DNA of 8,503 bases from JAIYDJ01 sp031398695 (GCA_031398695.1 JANNNU010000102.1:1-8503), one strand, 5' to 3'. Counted from the first letter of the stretch, positions 1 through 8,131 are shown. Translations and numbers: made by a program. The notes: generated by a model from the letters alone, not told the origin.

Positions 1-3000
1 CGCAATGGCTTTCGCCGTCACTACCTCCGAAATCCGCAACCCGGATGGCAAGGTGGTCTTCCGCAACGAAGCGGTGGAAGTTCCCGAGGGCTGGAGCCAG
101 GTCGCCTCCGACGTGCTCGCCCAGAAGTATTTCCGCAAGGCCGGTGTTCCCGCGGCCCTGAAGCGGGTCAAGGAAAAGGGCGTTCCTGAGTTTCTCTGGC
201 GCTCGGTCCCTGATGAAGACGCGCTCGCGAAGCTTCCCGAAGGCGACCGGATCGTGGGCGAAACCTCGGCCAAGCAGGTCTTCGACCGTCTGGCAGGCGC
301 CTGGGCCTATTGGGGCTGGAAGGGCGGCTATTTCACCGTTGAGGCCGACGCGCAGGCCTATTACGACGAAATGCGCTTCATGCTGGCCCGCCAGATGGCC
401 GCGCCGAACTCGCCGCAGTGGTTCAACACCGGCCTGCACTGGGCCTATGGCATCGACGGCCCGTCGCAGGGCCACTACTACGTCGATTTCCAGTCGGGCG
501 AGTTGACCAAATCGACCAGCGCCTACGAACACCCCCAGCCGCACGCCTGCTTCATCCAGTCGGTCAAGGATGACCTTGTCGGTGATGGCGGCATCATGGA
601 CCTGTGGGTGCGCGAGGCGCGGCTGTTCAAATACGGCTCGGGCACCGGCACCAACTTTTCATCCCTGCGCGGCGAAGGCGAAAAGCTTTCGGGCGGCGGC
701 AAATCCTCGGGCCTGATGGGCTTTCTGAAGATCGGTGACCGTGCTGCGGGCGCTATCAAATCCGGCGGCACCACGCGGCGCGCGGCGAAAATGGTGATCT
801 GCGACATGGATCACCCCGACATCGAGGCGTTCATCAACTGGAAGGTTATCGAGGAACAAAAGGTCGCCAGCCTCGTCGCCGGTTCTAAATCTCACGAGGC
901 CCGCCTGAACGACATCTTCGCCGCGATCAAGTCGTGGGACGGCACAATTGCCGATGCGACTGACGCGACCAAGAACCCGGCGCTGAAAGCCGCGATCAAG
1001 GCCGCGAAAAAGGCCCTGATCCCCGATACTTACACCTTCCGCGTGCTGCAGTACGCCCGGCAAGGCTTCACATCCATCGAATTCCCCACCTACGACGTGG
1101 ACTGGGATTCCGAGGCCTACATCACCGTCTCCGGCCAGAACTCCAATAACTCGGTCCGCGTGACCGACGCCTTCCTGCAGGCGGTCCGCGATGACGCCGA
1201 CTGGGCGCTGATCCGCCGAACCGATGGCAAAACCTCCAAATCCATCAAGGCGCGCGACCTGTGGGATCAGGTCGGCCACGCCGCCTGGGCCTGCGCCGAT
1301 CCGGGCATCCAGTTTCACGACACGGTCAACGCCTGGCACACCTGCCCCGAAGACGGCGCGATCCGGGGGTCGAACCCCTGTTCGGAATACATGTTCCTCG
1401 ATGACACCGCCTGCAACCTGGCGTCGATGAACCTGCTGACCTTCTTCAAGGCCGACAAGTTCGACGTCGAAGGCTACATGCATGCCACGCGCCTGTGGAC
1501 GGTCACGCTGGAAATCTCGGTGCTGATGGCGCAATTCCCGTCGCAGGAAATCGCGCAACTCAGCTACGAATTCCGCACTCTGGGGCTGGGTTATGCCAAC
1601 ATCGGCGGTCTTCTGATGAACATGGGCCTCGGCTATGACTCTGCCGAAGGCCGCGCCCTCTGCGGGGCCCTGACCGCGCTTATGACCGGCGTTTCTTATG
1701 CAACCTCTGCCGAAATGGCGGGAGAACTCGGCGCGTTCAAAGGCTATGCCCGCAACCGTGACCACATGCTGCGAGTGATCCGCAACCACCGCGCCGCCGC
1801 CTATGCGAAAACCGACTACGAAGGCCTCAACGTCAACCCAGTTGCCCTCGACGCCGCCAACTGCCCCGACCAACGCCTTGTTACCCTAGCCAAATCCGCC
1901 TGGGACGAGGCTTTGACCCTCGGCGAGCAGCACGGATTTCGCAACGCGCAGACCACCGTGATCGCCCCGACCGGTACCATCGGCCTGGTGATGGACTGCG
2001 ACACCACCGGCATCGAGCCCGACTTCGCGCTGGTGAAGTTCAAGAAGCTGGCCGGTGGCGGTTATTTCAAGATCATCAACCAGTCGGTCCCGGCAGCGCT
2101 TGAAAAGCTGGGCTACTCGACCAGCCAGGCCGCCGAAATCGTGGCCTATGCCGTCGGCCACGGCTCGATCGGCAACTGCCCGGGCATCAACACCACCAGC
2201 CTGATCGGTCACGGCTTCGGCGCGCGCGAACTGGAGAAGATCGACGCCGCGTTGCCCTCCGCCTTCGACATCCGGTTCGTGTTCAACCAGTGGACGCTGG
2301 GCGTCGATTTCTGCAAGGGCACGCTCGGCATCCCCGAAGACAAGCTGAACGACCCGACCTTCGACCTCTTGCGCCACCTCGGCTTCAGCAAGGCGCAGAT
2401 CGACGCTGCCAACGACCACGTCTGCGGCACGATGACCCTCGAAGGCGCGCCGTTCCTGAAAAAGGAACACTACAGCGTCTTCGATTGCGCCAACCCCTGC
2501 GGCAAGACCGGCCAGCGCTATCTTTCGGTCGACAGCCACATCTACATGATGGCCGCCGCGCAATCGTTCATTTCTGGCGCGATCTCAAAGACCATCAACA
2601 TGCCGAACTCGGCCACCATCGAGGAAACGCTGGCGGCCTATGAACTGTCGCACTCGCTCGGCATCAAGGCGAACGCGCTTTACCGCGACGGCTCGAAGCT
2701 CTCGCAGCCGCTGGCTTCGGCCCTGGTCGAAGATGACGAGGACGCCGAAGAGGCGATGGCATCCGGCTCGCAGCAGGAAAAGGCCGTCGTGCTGGCCGAA
2801 AAGATCGTCGAAAAGATCTATCTCAAGGAAATCGTCCGCAGCCACCGCGAAAAGCTGCCCGAACGCCGCAAGGGCTACACCCAAAAGGCCATCGTCGGCG
2901 GGCACAAAGTCTATTTGCGCACCGGCGAATACAAGGACGGCACTCTGGGCGAGATCTTCATTGACATGCACAAGGAAGGTGCTGGCTTCCGCGCCATGAT

Positions 3001-3652
3001 GAACAACTTCGCCATCGCGATCTCGGTCGGCCTGCAATACGGCGTCCCGCTGGAAGAGTTCGTCGAGGCCTTCACCTTCACCCGGTTCGAGCCCGCAGGC
3101 ATGGTGCAGGGCAACGACAGCATCAAGAACGCAACTTCGATCCTTGACTACATCTTCCGCGAACTGGCGGTCAGCTACCTCGACCGGACCGACCTCGCCC
3201 ATGTCAAACCGACCGGGGCCAGCTTCGACGACCTGGGCCGCGGCGAGGAAGAGGGCAAGCCGAACTTCTCGGAAGTGTCCGAAAAGGCCGCGTCGCGCGG
3301 GCTGGAGGTGCTCAAGCAGATCAGCTCGACCGGCTACCTGCGCAAGCGCCTGCCGCAGGAACTGGTGGTGCTGCAAGGCGGCATGGGCGCGCAAGCCTAT
3401 GCCAACGGCACCGACCCGGTTGCCACGCTGAACATGCTGATGCCGCAAGCCGCCGGCTTCCGCGAGACCGGGGCCACCTTCCAAGGCGCGACCGCCCTGG
3501 CCACCGGTACCGTTGGCATGGACGCCCGGACCAAGGCCAAGATGCAGGGCTACGAGGGCGACCCCTGCGGCGAGTGCGGCAACTACACGCTGGTGCGCAA
3601 CGGCACCTGCATGAAATGCAACACCTGCGGTGGGACGAGCGGGTGTAGCTGA
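1..3652 (+). CDS. nrdJ: Vitamin B12-dependent (class II) ribonucleoside-diphosphate reductase NrdJ, 5' end cut by the window
   Basis: Reduces ribonucleotides to deoxyribonucleotides for DNA synthesis in the cytoplasm, using adenosylcobalamin instead of an oxygen-dependent tyrosyl radical. Residues are numbered from the ATG at 5. Cys182 (in PHACFIQS) and Cys470 (in DTACNLAS) fit the substrate-reducing disulfide pair. Asn457-x-Cys459-x-Glu461 is the N-x-C-x-E catalytic triad with the thiyl-radical cysteine. GSGTGTN is at 211-217 and the APTGTIG loop at 654-660. A family-typical insertion lies near 283-345 and a TSCPD-type domain at about 959-1058. The C-terminal tail has cysteines at 1188, 1191, 1202, 1205, 1208 and 1214, a zinc-ribbon or redox-shuttle tail. 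From that ATG to the TGA at 3650-3652 there are 1215 codons. Relatives in this group, as I recall them, start roughly 20 residues earlier, and the frame stays open to the window edge, so the ATG at 5 is probably internal. No upstream regulatory site (for example an NrdR box) is visible because the window begins here. The family call is very secure. Confidence 0.96.
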   Translation, partial: AMAFAVTTSEIRNPDGKVVFRNEAVEVPEGWSQVASDVLAQKYFRKAGVPAALKRVKEKGVPEFLWRSVPDEDALAKLPEGDRIVGETSAKQVFDRLAGAWAYWGWKGGYFTVEADAQAYYDEMRFMLARQMAAPNSPQWFNTGLHWAYGIDGPSQGHYYVDFQSGELTKSTSAYEHPQPHACFIQSVKDDLVGDGGIMDLWVREARLFKYGSGTGTNFSSLRGEGEKLSGGGKSSGLMGFLKIGDRAAGAIKSGGTTRRAAKMVICDMDHPDIEAFINWKVIEEQKVASLVAGSKSHEARLNDIFAAIKSWDGTIADATDATKNPALKAAIKAAKKALIPDTYTFRVLQYARQGFTSIEFPTYDVDWDSEAYITVSGQNSNNSVRVTDAFLQAVRDDADWALIRRTDGKTSKSIKARDLWDQVGHAAWACADPGIQFHDTVNAWHTCPEDGAIRGSNPCSEYMFLDDTACNLASMNLLTFFKADKFDVEGYMHATRLWTVTLEISVLMAQFPSQEIAQLSYEFRTLGLGYANIGGLLMNMGLGYDSAEGRALCGALTALMTGVSYATSAEMAGELGAFKGYARNRDHMLRVIRNHRAAAYAKTDYEGLNVNPVALDAANCPDQRLVTLAKSAWDEALTLGEQHGFRNAQTTVIAPTGTIGLVMDCDTTGIEPDFALVKFKKLAGGGYFKIINQSVPAALEKLGYSTSQAAEIVAYAVGHGSIGNCPGINTTSLIGHGFGARELEKIDAALPSAFDIRFVFNQWTLGVDFCKGTLGIPEDKLNDPTFDLLRHLGFSKAQIDAANDHVCGTMTLEGAPFLKKEHYSVFDCANPCGKTGQRYLSVDSHIYMMAAAQSFISGAISKTINMPNSATIEETLAAYELSHSLGIKANALYRDGSKLSQPLASALVEDDEDAEEAMASGSQQEKAVVLAEKIVEKIYLKEIVRSHREKLPERRKGYTQKAIVGGHKVYLRTGEYKDGTLGEIFIDMHKEGAGFRAMMNNFAIAISVGLQYGVPLEEFVEAFTFTRFEPAGMVQGNDSIKNATSILDYIFRELAVSYLDRTDLAHVKPTGASFDDLGRGEEEGKPNFSEVSEKAASRGLEVLKQISSTGYLRKRLPQELVVLQGGMGAQAYANGTDPVATLNMLMPQAAGFRETGATFQGATALATGTVGMDARTKAKMQGYEGDPCGECGNYTLVRNGTCMKCNTCGGTSGCS

Positions 3653-3671
3653 ACTTAAGGGACGGTCGCGG

Positions 3672-3689
3672 CTGCCTCGGATGAGGTAG
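3672..3689 (+). other. Small hairpin in the nrdJ 3' untranslated region
   Basis: CTGCCTC (3672-3678) pairs with GAGGTAG (3683-3689) around a GGAT loop, giving 7 base pairs with one G-U. It lies 20 bases after the nrdJ stop and has no T tract behind it, so it is not a terminator alone. It could stabilise the mRNA end or be chance. Confidence 0.3.
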
Positions 3690-3703
3690 TCTCGATCTGG
3701 GTT

Positions 3704-3749
3704 GCAAAAGAAAAACGCCGGTTCCTGTCAGGAGCCGGCGTTCTCGTTT
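3704..3749. terminator. Intrinsic terminator between the convergent nrdJ and RND efflux genes
   Basis: A 13-base-pair stem (3714-3726 with 3730-3742, one T-G wobble) closes a 3-base GTC loop. The left flank is AAAAGAAAA, so the minus-strand transcript leaves the hairpin into a run of U broken once by C. That is a classic intrinsic terminator for the efflux operon, whose stop codon is at 3806-3808. On the plus strand the hairpin is followed only by CTCGTTTGG, a poor U tract, so termination of nrdJ here is probably weaker or helped by other factors. The position between two convergent stop codons fits a shared terminator. Confidence 0.85.
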
Positions 3750-3805
3750 GGATCGGTGTGACGCTGCAGCCGATGGCGCGTGATTGCCGGGCGCGGGGTC
3801 CGCGA

Positions 3806-6800
3806 TCAGGCGACCGTGCCGAACGTCTTTTCGACCGTGTCGCGGTGCACCCGGTATGCTGCGTCGCTGCGCGAGATCAGCGAATAGAACATCGGCACGA
3901 CGAACAGCGTAAAGAACGTGCCGATCAGCAGACCGGTAAAGATCACGAGCCCCATCGCCTGCCGCGCCGCGGCGCCGGCGCCCTCGGCGATGATCAGCGG
4001 CACGACGGCCAGAGCCATGGCCGCGGTCGTCATCAGGATCGGACGCAGACGCGTCTTGGCGGCTGCGACGATGGCCTGGTGCCGGGTCATGCCGAGCTCG
4101 CGCTGCTGGTTGGCAAATTCCACCATCAGGATGCCGTGCTTGGTGATCAGGCCGATCAGCGTGATCAGGCCCACCTGCGTGTAGATGTTCAGCGTGCTGA
4201 GGCCGAAGTACAGCGGCAGCACCGCGCCGAAGATCGACAACGGAACCGACATCATGATGATGAACGGATCGCGGAAGCTTTCGAACTGCGCCGCCAGCAC
4301 CAGATAGATCACCACAAGCGCCGCCGCGAAGGCCAGCAGGATGGTGTTGCCTTCGGTCTTTTCCAGCCGCGACTGGCCCGAATAGTCGACGAAGAACCCG
4401 TCCGGCAGAACCTCGGCCGCGATCCGCTCCAGCTCGGCCAGCGCCACGCCCGACGACAGGCCGGGCATCGGCAGCGCCGACAGGGTCGCCGCGTTCAACT
4501 GGTTGAACTGCTCGATCGACGCCGCGGTGACGCCGGGGTTCAGCGACACGACCGACGACAGGGGCACCATGGCCCCCGATCCCGACCGCACGAAGAACTC
4601 GGTCAGCTTCTCGGGGTTGTCGCGCCAGATGTCGGGCACCTGCGTGATGATGTCGTAGCTGTTGGAATCGCGGTCGAACTGCGCCACCGCACCGCCGCCG
4701 ACCAGAAGGCCCAGCGTGTTGCCGATCTCGCTGACCGCCACGCCCAGGTTTGCGGCCCGGTCGCGGTCGATCACCACGCGCACCTGCGGCGCATCGAACG
4801 ACAGGCTGTTCTGCAGCACGATGAACATGCCGCTGGCCATCGCCTTCAGCCGGTTCTCCTCTGCGATCTCGAACACCCGTTCCGGGGCATGGATCGATTG
4901 CAGCACCATCGACACCGGCAGCCCACCCCCTGCACCGGGCAACGACGGCGGCGCAAAGACATAGCCCTGCAAGCCCGGCGCGCCATCGAGGCTGCCCTGG
5001 ATCTCGGTCTGCAGCTCGGCTTGGCTGCGGTCGCGATCGGACCAGTCCTTCAACGCCCAGATGTAGAACCCGCTGTTCGTCGCCCCTCCGGACCCCACGA
5101 TGGAGAATGAGGTGCGCACCTCGTCGATGTCGCGGGTGCGGGCCGAGATGTTGTCTGTGAAGGCGGCGGTATAATCCAGCGTGGCATAGCGCGGCCCGTT
5201 CAGGATCGCGAACAGCGCACCCGAATCCTCTTCCGGCGCCAACTCGCTTGACGTGTTGCCAAACATGAACCCGGTCGCCCCCAAGAGCGCCAGCACCATC
5301 AGCATCGTGACCGGGCGATAGTCCAGCGACGACGAGACCCGCCGTTCATACCAGTTCGCCAGCCCGTTCAGCACGCGGTCGACAGTGCGCTGGAACCGGC
5401 CGGGATTGCCGTGCGGCAGCAACAGCCGTGCCGACATCGCCGGGGTGATCGTCAGTGCCACGATACCCGAAATCACCACCGATCCGGCGAGCGTCAAGGC
5501 GAACTCGGCAAACAGCGACCCGGTCAGCCCGCCGGTAAAGGCCAGGGGCGCCAGCACCGCGGCCAGCGTGATCGTCATGGCGACGACCGGACCGGTGATT
5601 TCCTTCATCCCCTTGATCGACGCGGCGGCGGGCGTCATGCCGTCTTCGATGTGGCGGTGGATGTTTTCGACCACCACGATCGCATCGTCCACAACCAGTC
5701 CGATGGCCAGCACCATCGCCAGCAGCGTCAAAAGGTTGATCGAATACCCCAGCGCCAGCATCACCGTGCACACGCCGATCAGCGACAGCGGAATGGTGAC
5801 GATCGGCATGGCGACCGACCGGAACGATCCCAGAAACAGCAAGATGACCACGACCACGATCGCCATGGCTTCGGCGATGGTCTTGAACACCTCTTCGATC
5901 GAGGCGGAAATCGTCTCGGTCGAATCGTAGACGAGATCGATCGTCATGCCTTGCGGCAGCGTCTGGACCAGCGCGGGCAGTTCGGTGCGCAGGTTCCCTG
6001 CGACGTCCAGCTGGTTCTCGCCCGGTGCCGGAATGATGCCGATGAACGTCCCGGGTTCGCCGTCGAAGGTCACGACCGCATCGGTTTCCCCCGACGCAAG
6101 CTCGATCCGGGCCACGTCGCGCAGCCGCACCACGCCATTGCTGCCCTGCACCAGCGGCAGTGCGCCAAAGGCCTCGGCTGTCTGGATCGTCGACTCCAGC
6201 GTCAGCGAATAGGCAAAATATTCGTTTTCGGTCTTGCCGGGGGCGGAGAGGAAGTTGGACGACCGGATGGCCGCCAGCACTTCCGACGCCGTCACGCCGC
6301 GTGCCGACAGGGCCAGCGGGTCGAGCCAGACGCGCATCGCATATTCCGAGGCGCCAAGGATTTCCATTTGCGCCACGCCGTCGATGTTGGTGATCCGCGG
6401 GCGCACCACCCGCTCCAGATATTCGGTCAGCTGTTCCGCCGTCATGTTGGGGTTCTGCACGGCCAGATACATCAGCGCGAACGTCTGCCCGGTGCCCTTG
6501 ACGATCACCGGATCATCCGATTCCGCCGGCAGCTGCCCTCGCACCTGCTGCACCTTCGACATGACTTCGGTCAGCGCGATGTCGGGGTCGGCGCCCAGCT
6601 GCATCTGCACCGTCACGACCGAGGCCGACGGGCGGGACTGGCTGGTGATGTAGTCGATGTTTTCGGTGGTCGAAACGGCCGACGCGATGGGTGCTGTGAT
6701 GAAGCCCTGGATCAGGTCGGGGGCTGCACCCGGATAGGTCGTCGTGATGGTGACGACGGTCTCTTCGACCTCGGGGTATTGCCGGACCGGCAGGTTGAAA

Positions 6801-6886
6801 ACCGCCGCGAGTCCCAGAAACAGGATCAGCGCCGCAAGCACGGTCGACAGGACGGGGCGGCGGATGAAGATTTCGGAAAAGTGCAT
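3806..6886 (-). CDS. RND multidrug efflux pump, inner-membrane permease subunit (HAE1, AcrB/MdtC-like)
   Basis: A proton-driven inner-membrane transporter that would take hydrophobic or amphiphilic compounds from the periplasm or membrane and pass them to an outer-membrane channel. Its 1026 residues match the family's usual length of about 1020-1050. The N-terminus (FIRRPVLSTVLAAL, then LPVRQYPEVE and TTYPGAAPDLI) is typical. The expected layout is visible: TM1 near 10-30, a periplasmic porter loop about 35-325, TM2-TM6 about 330-485, TM7 about 523-545, a second porter loop about 560-850, and TM8-TM12 to about 1005. The proton-relay residues are intact: Asp400-Asp401 in TM4, Lys916 in TM10, and Arg946 and Thr953 in TM11, aligned by eye with AcrB D407/D408, K940, R971 and T978. 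It is the second gene of an operon, 9 bases after the adaptor gene, with its Shine-Dalgarno on the adaptor's stop. Substrates cannot be read from the sequence. The multidrug (HAE1) class rather than the heavy-metal class is inferred from overall similarity. No gene for an outer-membrane partner is in view. Confidence 0.95.
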   Translation of the reverse strand: MHFSEIFIRRPVLSTVLAALILFLGLAAVFNLPVRQYPEVEETVVTITTTYPGAAPDLIQGFITAPIASAVSTTENIDYITSQSRPSASVVTVQMQLGADPDIALTEVMSKVQQVRGQLPAESDDPVIVKGTGQTFALMYLAVQNPNMTAEQLTEYLERVVRPRITNIDGVAQMEILGASEYAMRVWLDPLALSARGVTASEVLAAIRSSNFLSAPGKTENEYFAYSLTLESTIQTAEAFGALPLVQGSNGVVRLRDVARIELASGETDAVVTFDGEPGTFIGIIPAPGENQLDVAGNLRTELPALVQTLPQGMTIDLVYDSTETISASIEEVFKTIAEAMAIVVVVILLFLGSFRSVAMPIVTIPLSLIGVCTVMLALGYSINLLTLLAMVLAIGLVVDDAIVVVENIHRHIEDGMTPAAASIKGMKEITGPVVAMTITLAAVLAPLAFTGGLTGSLFAEFALTLAGSVVISGIVALTITPAMSARLLLPHGNPGRFQRTVDRVLNGLANWYERRVSSSLDYRPVTMLMVLALLGATGFMFGNTSSELAPEEDSGALFAILNGPRYATLDYTAAFTDNISARTRDIDEVRTSFSIVGSGGATNSGFYIWALKDWSDRDRSQAELQTEIQGSLDGAPGLQGYVFAPPSLPGAGGGLPVSMVLQSIHAPERVFEIAEENRLKAMASGMFIVLQNSLSFDAPQVRVVIDRDRAANLGVAVSEIGNTLGLLVGGGAVAQFDRDSNSYDIITQVPDIWRDNPEKLTEFFVRSGSGAMVPLSSVVSLNPGVTAASIEQFNQLNAATLSALPMPGLSSGVALAELERIAAEVLPDGFFVDYSGQSRLEKTEGNTILLAFAAALVVIYLVLAAQFESFRDPFIIMMSVPLSIFGAVLPLYFGLSTLNIYTQVGLITLIGLITKHGILMVEFANQQRELGMTRHQAIVAAAKTRLRPILMTTAAMALAVVPLIIAEGAGAAARQAMGLVIFTGLLIGTFFTLFVVPMFYSLISRSDAAYRVHRDTVEKTFGTVA

Positions 6887-6891
6887 TGCGG

Positions 6892-6897
6892 CCCCCT
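6892..6897 (-). promoter_or_regulatory. Shine-Dalgarno of the RND permease overlapping the adaptor stop codon
   Basis: On the minus strand the junction reads TAGGGGGCCGCAATG. The TAG is the adaptor's stop, AGGGGG is the ribosome-binding site, and 5 bases separate it from the permease ATG. Ribosomes ending on the adaptor would sit on the permease's binding site, which implies coupled translation. It also fixes the permease start at 6886. Confidence 0.75.
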
Positions 6898-7996
6898 ATT
6901 CGCCGGCGGGGGCGTCAAGCGCCACCGAGTCGTCGATCTGGACTTTTGCCCCGTCGGTCAGCCGGTTCTGGCCCGAGGTCACGATCTGCTGACCCGCCTC
7001 GATGCCCTCGATCACCTCGATCCGCGCGCCCGACCGCCGGCCCAGCAGGACGAACACCTGATCGACCACCAGCTCGCCTTCGGCCTCGCCGGGCTGCACC
7101 ACATAGACCGAATCGCCGTAGAGCGTCGAACTGACGGCGGTTTGCGGCAGGGCGATCACGCCTTCCTCGGTCGGGAGCGCGATGCGCACCCGCAGGAACT
7201 GGCCGGGGTAAAGCTTGTCCAGCGGCAGATCGACTTCGGCCCGCACCGACACCAGACGCGAATTCGGATCGACCCGCGGTTCGATCGCGATGATGCGACC
7301 CTTGGCGTTCAGATCGCCCACTTCGGTCGTGACCGTGATTTCACGACCCAGCGCCAGCGCGCTGATCTGCTGTTCGGGCACGGCGAAATCCACGCGCATC
7401 TGGCTCAGGTCCTGCAACGTGGCAAAGATGGTGCCGGGGGTCACATACTGACCGACCTCGATCTGCGAGATCCCGATTATGCCGGCGAACGGCGCGGTCA
7501 TCCGCTTGCTGTCGAGCGCGGTCTGCACCTGGGTGACTTCGGCCCGCGCGCTTTGGGTCTGCGCTTCGGCGGTTTCGACGGTGTTGGCCGCGCTGACGCC
7601 GCGCGCGCTCAGCGTTTCGCTGCGCCGCTGCTCGGTCTGCGCCACGCCCAGACCCGCCTCTGCCGCGGCCAGAGACGCCTTTTCGCTGTCGTCGTCGATC
7701 TGGACCAAGGGCTGGCCTTCGGTCACCGCATCGTTCGCCGTGAACAGGATTTCACGCACCAGCCCGCCGGATTCGATCGCCAGATCGACCCCGCGCGCCG
7801 ATAGCGCGGTGCCGATGGCGTCGATGCCGGGCTCCCACGTTACGGCTTCGACCGTCTCGGCGGTGACCGGCACCGGCGGCGGAACCATGCCGGACAGGAA
7901 CTGCGCGATCATCCCGTCGCGGAAGTATTTGAACCAGACAATCCCGCCCACCACCAAACCAAGAACGAAGACTGCGATCAAAAGCCGCTTGAACAT
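6896..7996 (-). CDS. RND efflux periplasmic adaptor (membrane fusion protein) subunit
   Basis: Links the inner-membrane RND pump to an outer-membrane channel, forming the periplasmic sleeve of the tripartite pump. It has 366 residues. An uncleaved N-terminal membrane anchor spans about 4-22 (LLIAVFVLGLVVGGIVWF) with no lipobox cysteine, so it is anchored by a helix rather than by lipid. Then come a first lipoyl half-motif (about 67-101, with VREILFTANDAVTEGQPL), an alpha-helical hairpin (about 104-164, alanine/glutamate/glutamine rich), and a second lipoyl half (about 165-195, with MTAPFAGIIG and EVGQYVTPG). A beta-barrel domain (about 200-280) and a membrane-proximal domain up to the C-terminus follow. 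The hairpin tip carries Arg125-x3-Leu129 with Ser135 nearby, similar to the R-L-S docking motif for TolC-like channels, although the spacing to the serine is one residue short. The start is supported by GGAG at 8004-8007, 7 bases upstream. The overall type recalls MexH-like adaptors. First gene of the efflux operon. Confidence 0.93.
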   Translation of the reverse strand: MFKRLLIAVFVLGLVVGGIVWFKYFRDGMIAQFLSGMVPPPVPVTAETVEAVTWEPGIDAIGTALSARGVDLAIESGGLVREILFTANDAVTEGQPLVQIDDDSEKASLAAAEAGLGVAQTEQRRSETLSARGVSAANTVETAEAQTQSARAEVTQVQTALDSKRMTAPFAGIIGISQIEVGQYVTPGTIFATLQDLSQMRVDFAVPEQQISALALGREITVTTEVGDLNAKGRIIAIEPRVDPNSRLVSVRAEVDLPLDKLYPGQFLRVRIALPTEEGVIALPQTAVSSTLYGDSVYVVQPGEAEGELVVDQVFVLLGRRSGARIEVIEGIEAGQQIVTSGQNRLTDGAKVQIDDSVALDAPAGE

Positions 7997-8053
7997 GGGA
8001 TTGCTCCATTGTGGGACGTTTCGACCGGGATGAACAGCACGGGTTGCCCTGTG

Positions 8054-8073
8054 AGTGGACCGACGAGTTCACT
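8054..8073. promoter_or_regulatory. Candidate operator: imperfect inverted repeat in the efflux promoter region
   Basis: AGTGGAC (8054-8060) and GTTCACT (8067-8073) are inverted repeats with one mismatch in 7, separated by the 6 bases CGACGA. The 20-base element starts one base downstream of the candidate -35 box (minus-strand reading), so a bound protein would block RNA polymerase. The size and symmetry are those of sites bound by dimeric repressors such as the TetR family, which commonly control RND operons. The regulator is not encoded in this window and its identity is inference. Confidence 0.4.
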
Positions 8074-8074
8074 T

Positions 8075-8080
8075 AGTCAA
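8075..8080 (-). promoter_or_regulatory. Candidate -35 element for the efflux operon
   Basis: Read on the minus strand, TTGACT lies 79 bases upstream of the adaptor ATG and matches the first five bases of the TTGACA consensus. At 16-18 bases downstream the sequence is only CACTC-rich, with no good TATAAT. Alphaproteobacterial promoters often have weak -10 boxes, so this remains possible but unproven. The predicted transcript leader would be about 45-50 bases. Confidence 0.35.
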
Positions 8081-8131
8081 TCTTCGAACGCTGCAATTGC
8101 TCGCTCTCGCGCTCGCTTTTTCGTGCGCGAC

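Noticed and set aside
659..1873. A 404-codon open frame on the minus strand opposite nrdJ
   Set aside because: Lies wholly within the conserved catalytic part of nrdJ; Gly/Val/Arg-rich sequence without family features, explained by codon bias.
2585..3484. A 299-codon open frame on the minus strand opposite the end of nrdJ
   Set aside because: Shadow of nrdJ; Leu/Ala/Gln/His-rich composition and no recognisable motif.
3758..5110. A 450-codon open frame on the plus strand opposite the RND permease
   Set aside because: Same composition bias (Arg/His/Gln/Asp rich) and full overlap with the permease gene; no domain or initiation signal recognised.
5411..7804. A 797-codon open frame on the plus strand opposite the efflux genes
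   Set aside because: It is antisense to two securely identified genes. Its product is dominated by Arg, His, Gln, Asp and Gly in low-complexity order with no recognisable domain, which is typical of the antisense frame of GC-rich coding DNA.
7752..8072. A 106-codon minus-strand frame reaching into the region upstream of the adaptor gene
   Set aside because: Most of it overlaps the adaptor gene in another frame, and its Arg/Gly/His-rich end is a shadow; the adaptor start at 7996 has the better ribosome-binding site.
8091..8121. GCAATTGC palindrome and GCTCGCTCTCGCGCTCGC repeat followed by TTTTT, considered as a terminator or operator
   Set aside because: The CGC repeats are direct, not inverted, so no stem precedes the T run; the 8-base palindrome alone is too short to call.
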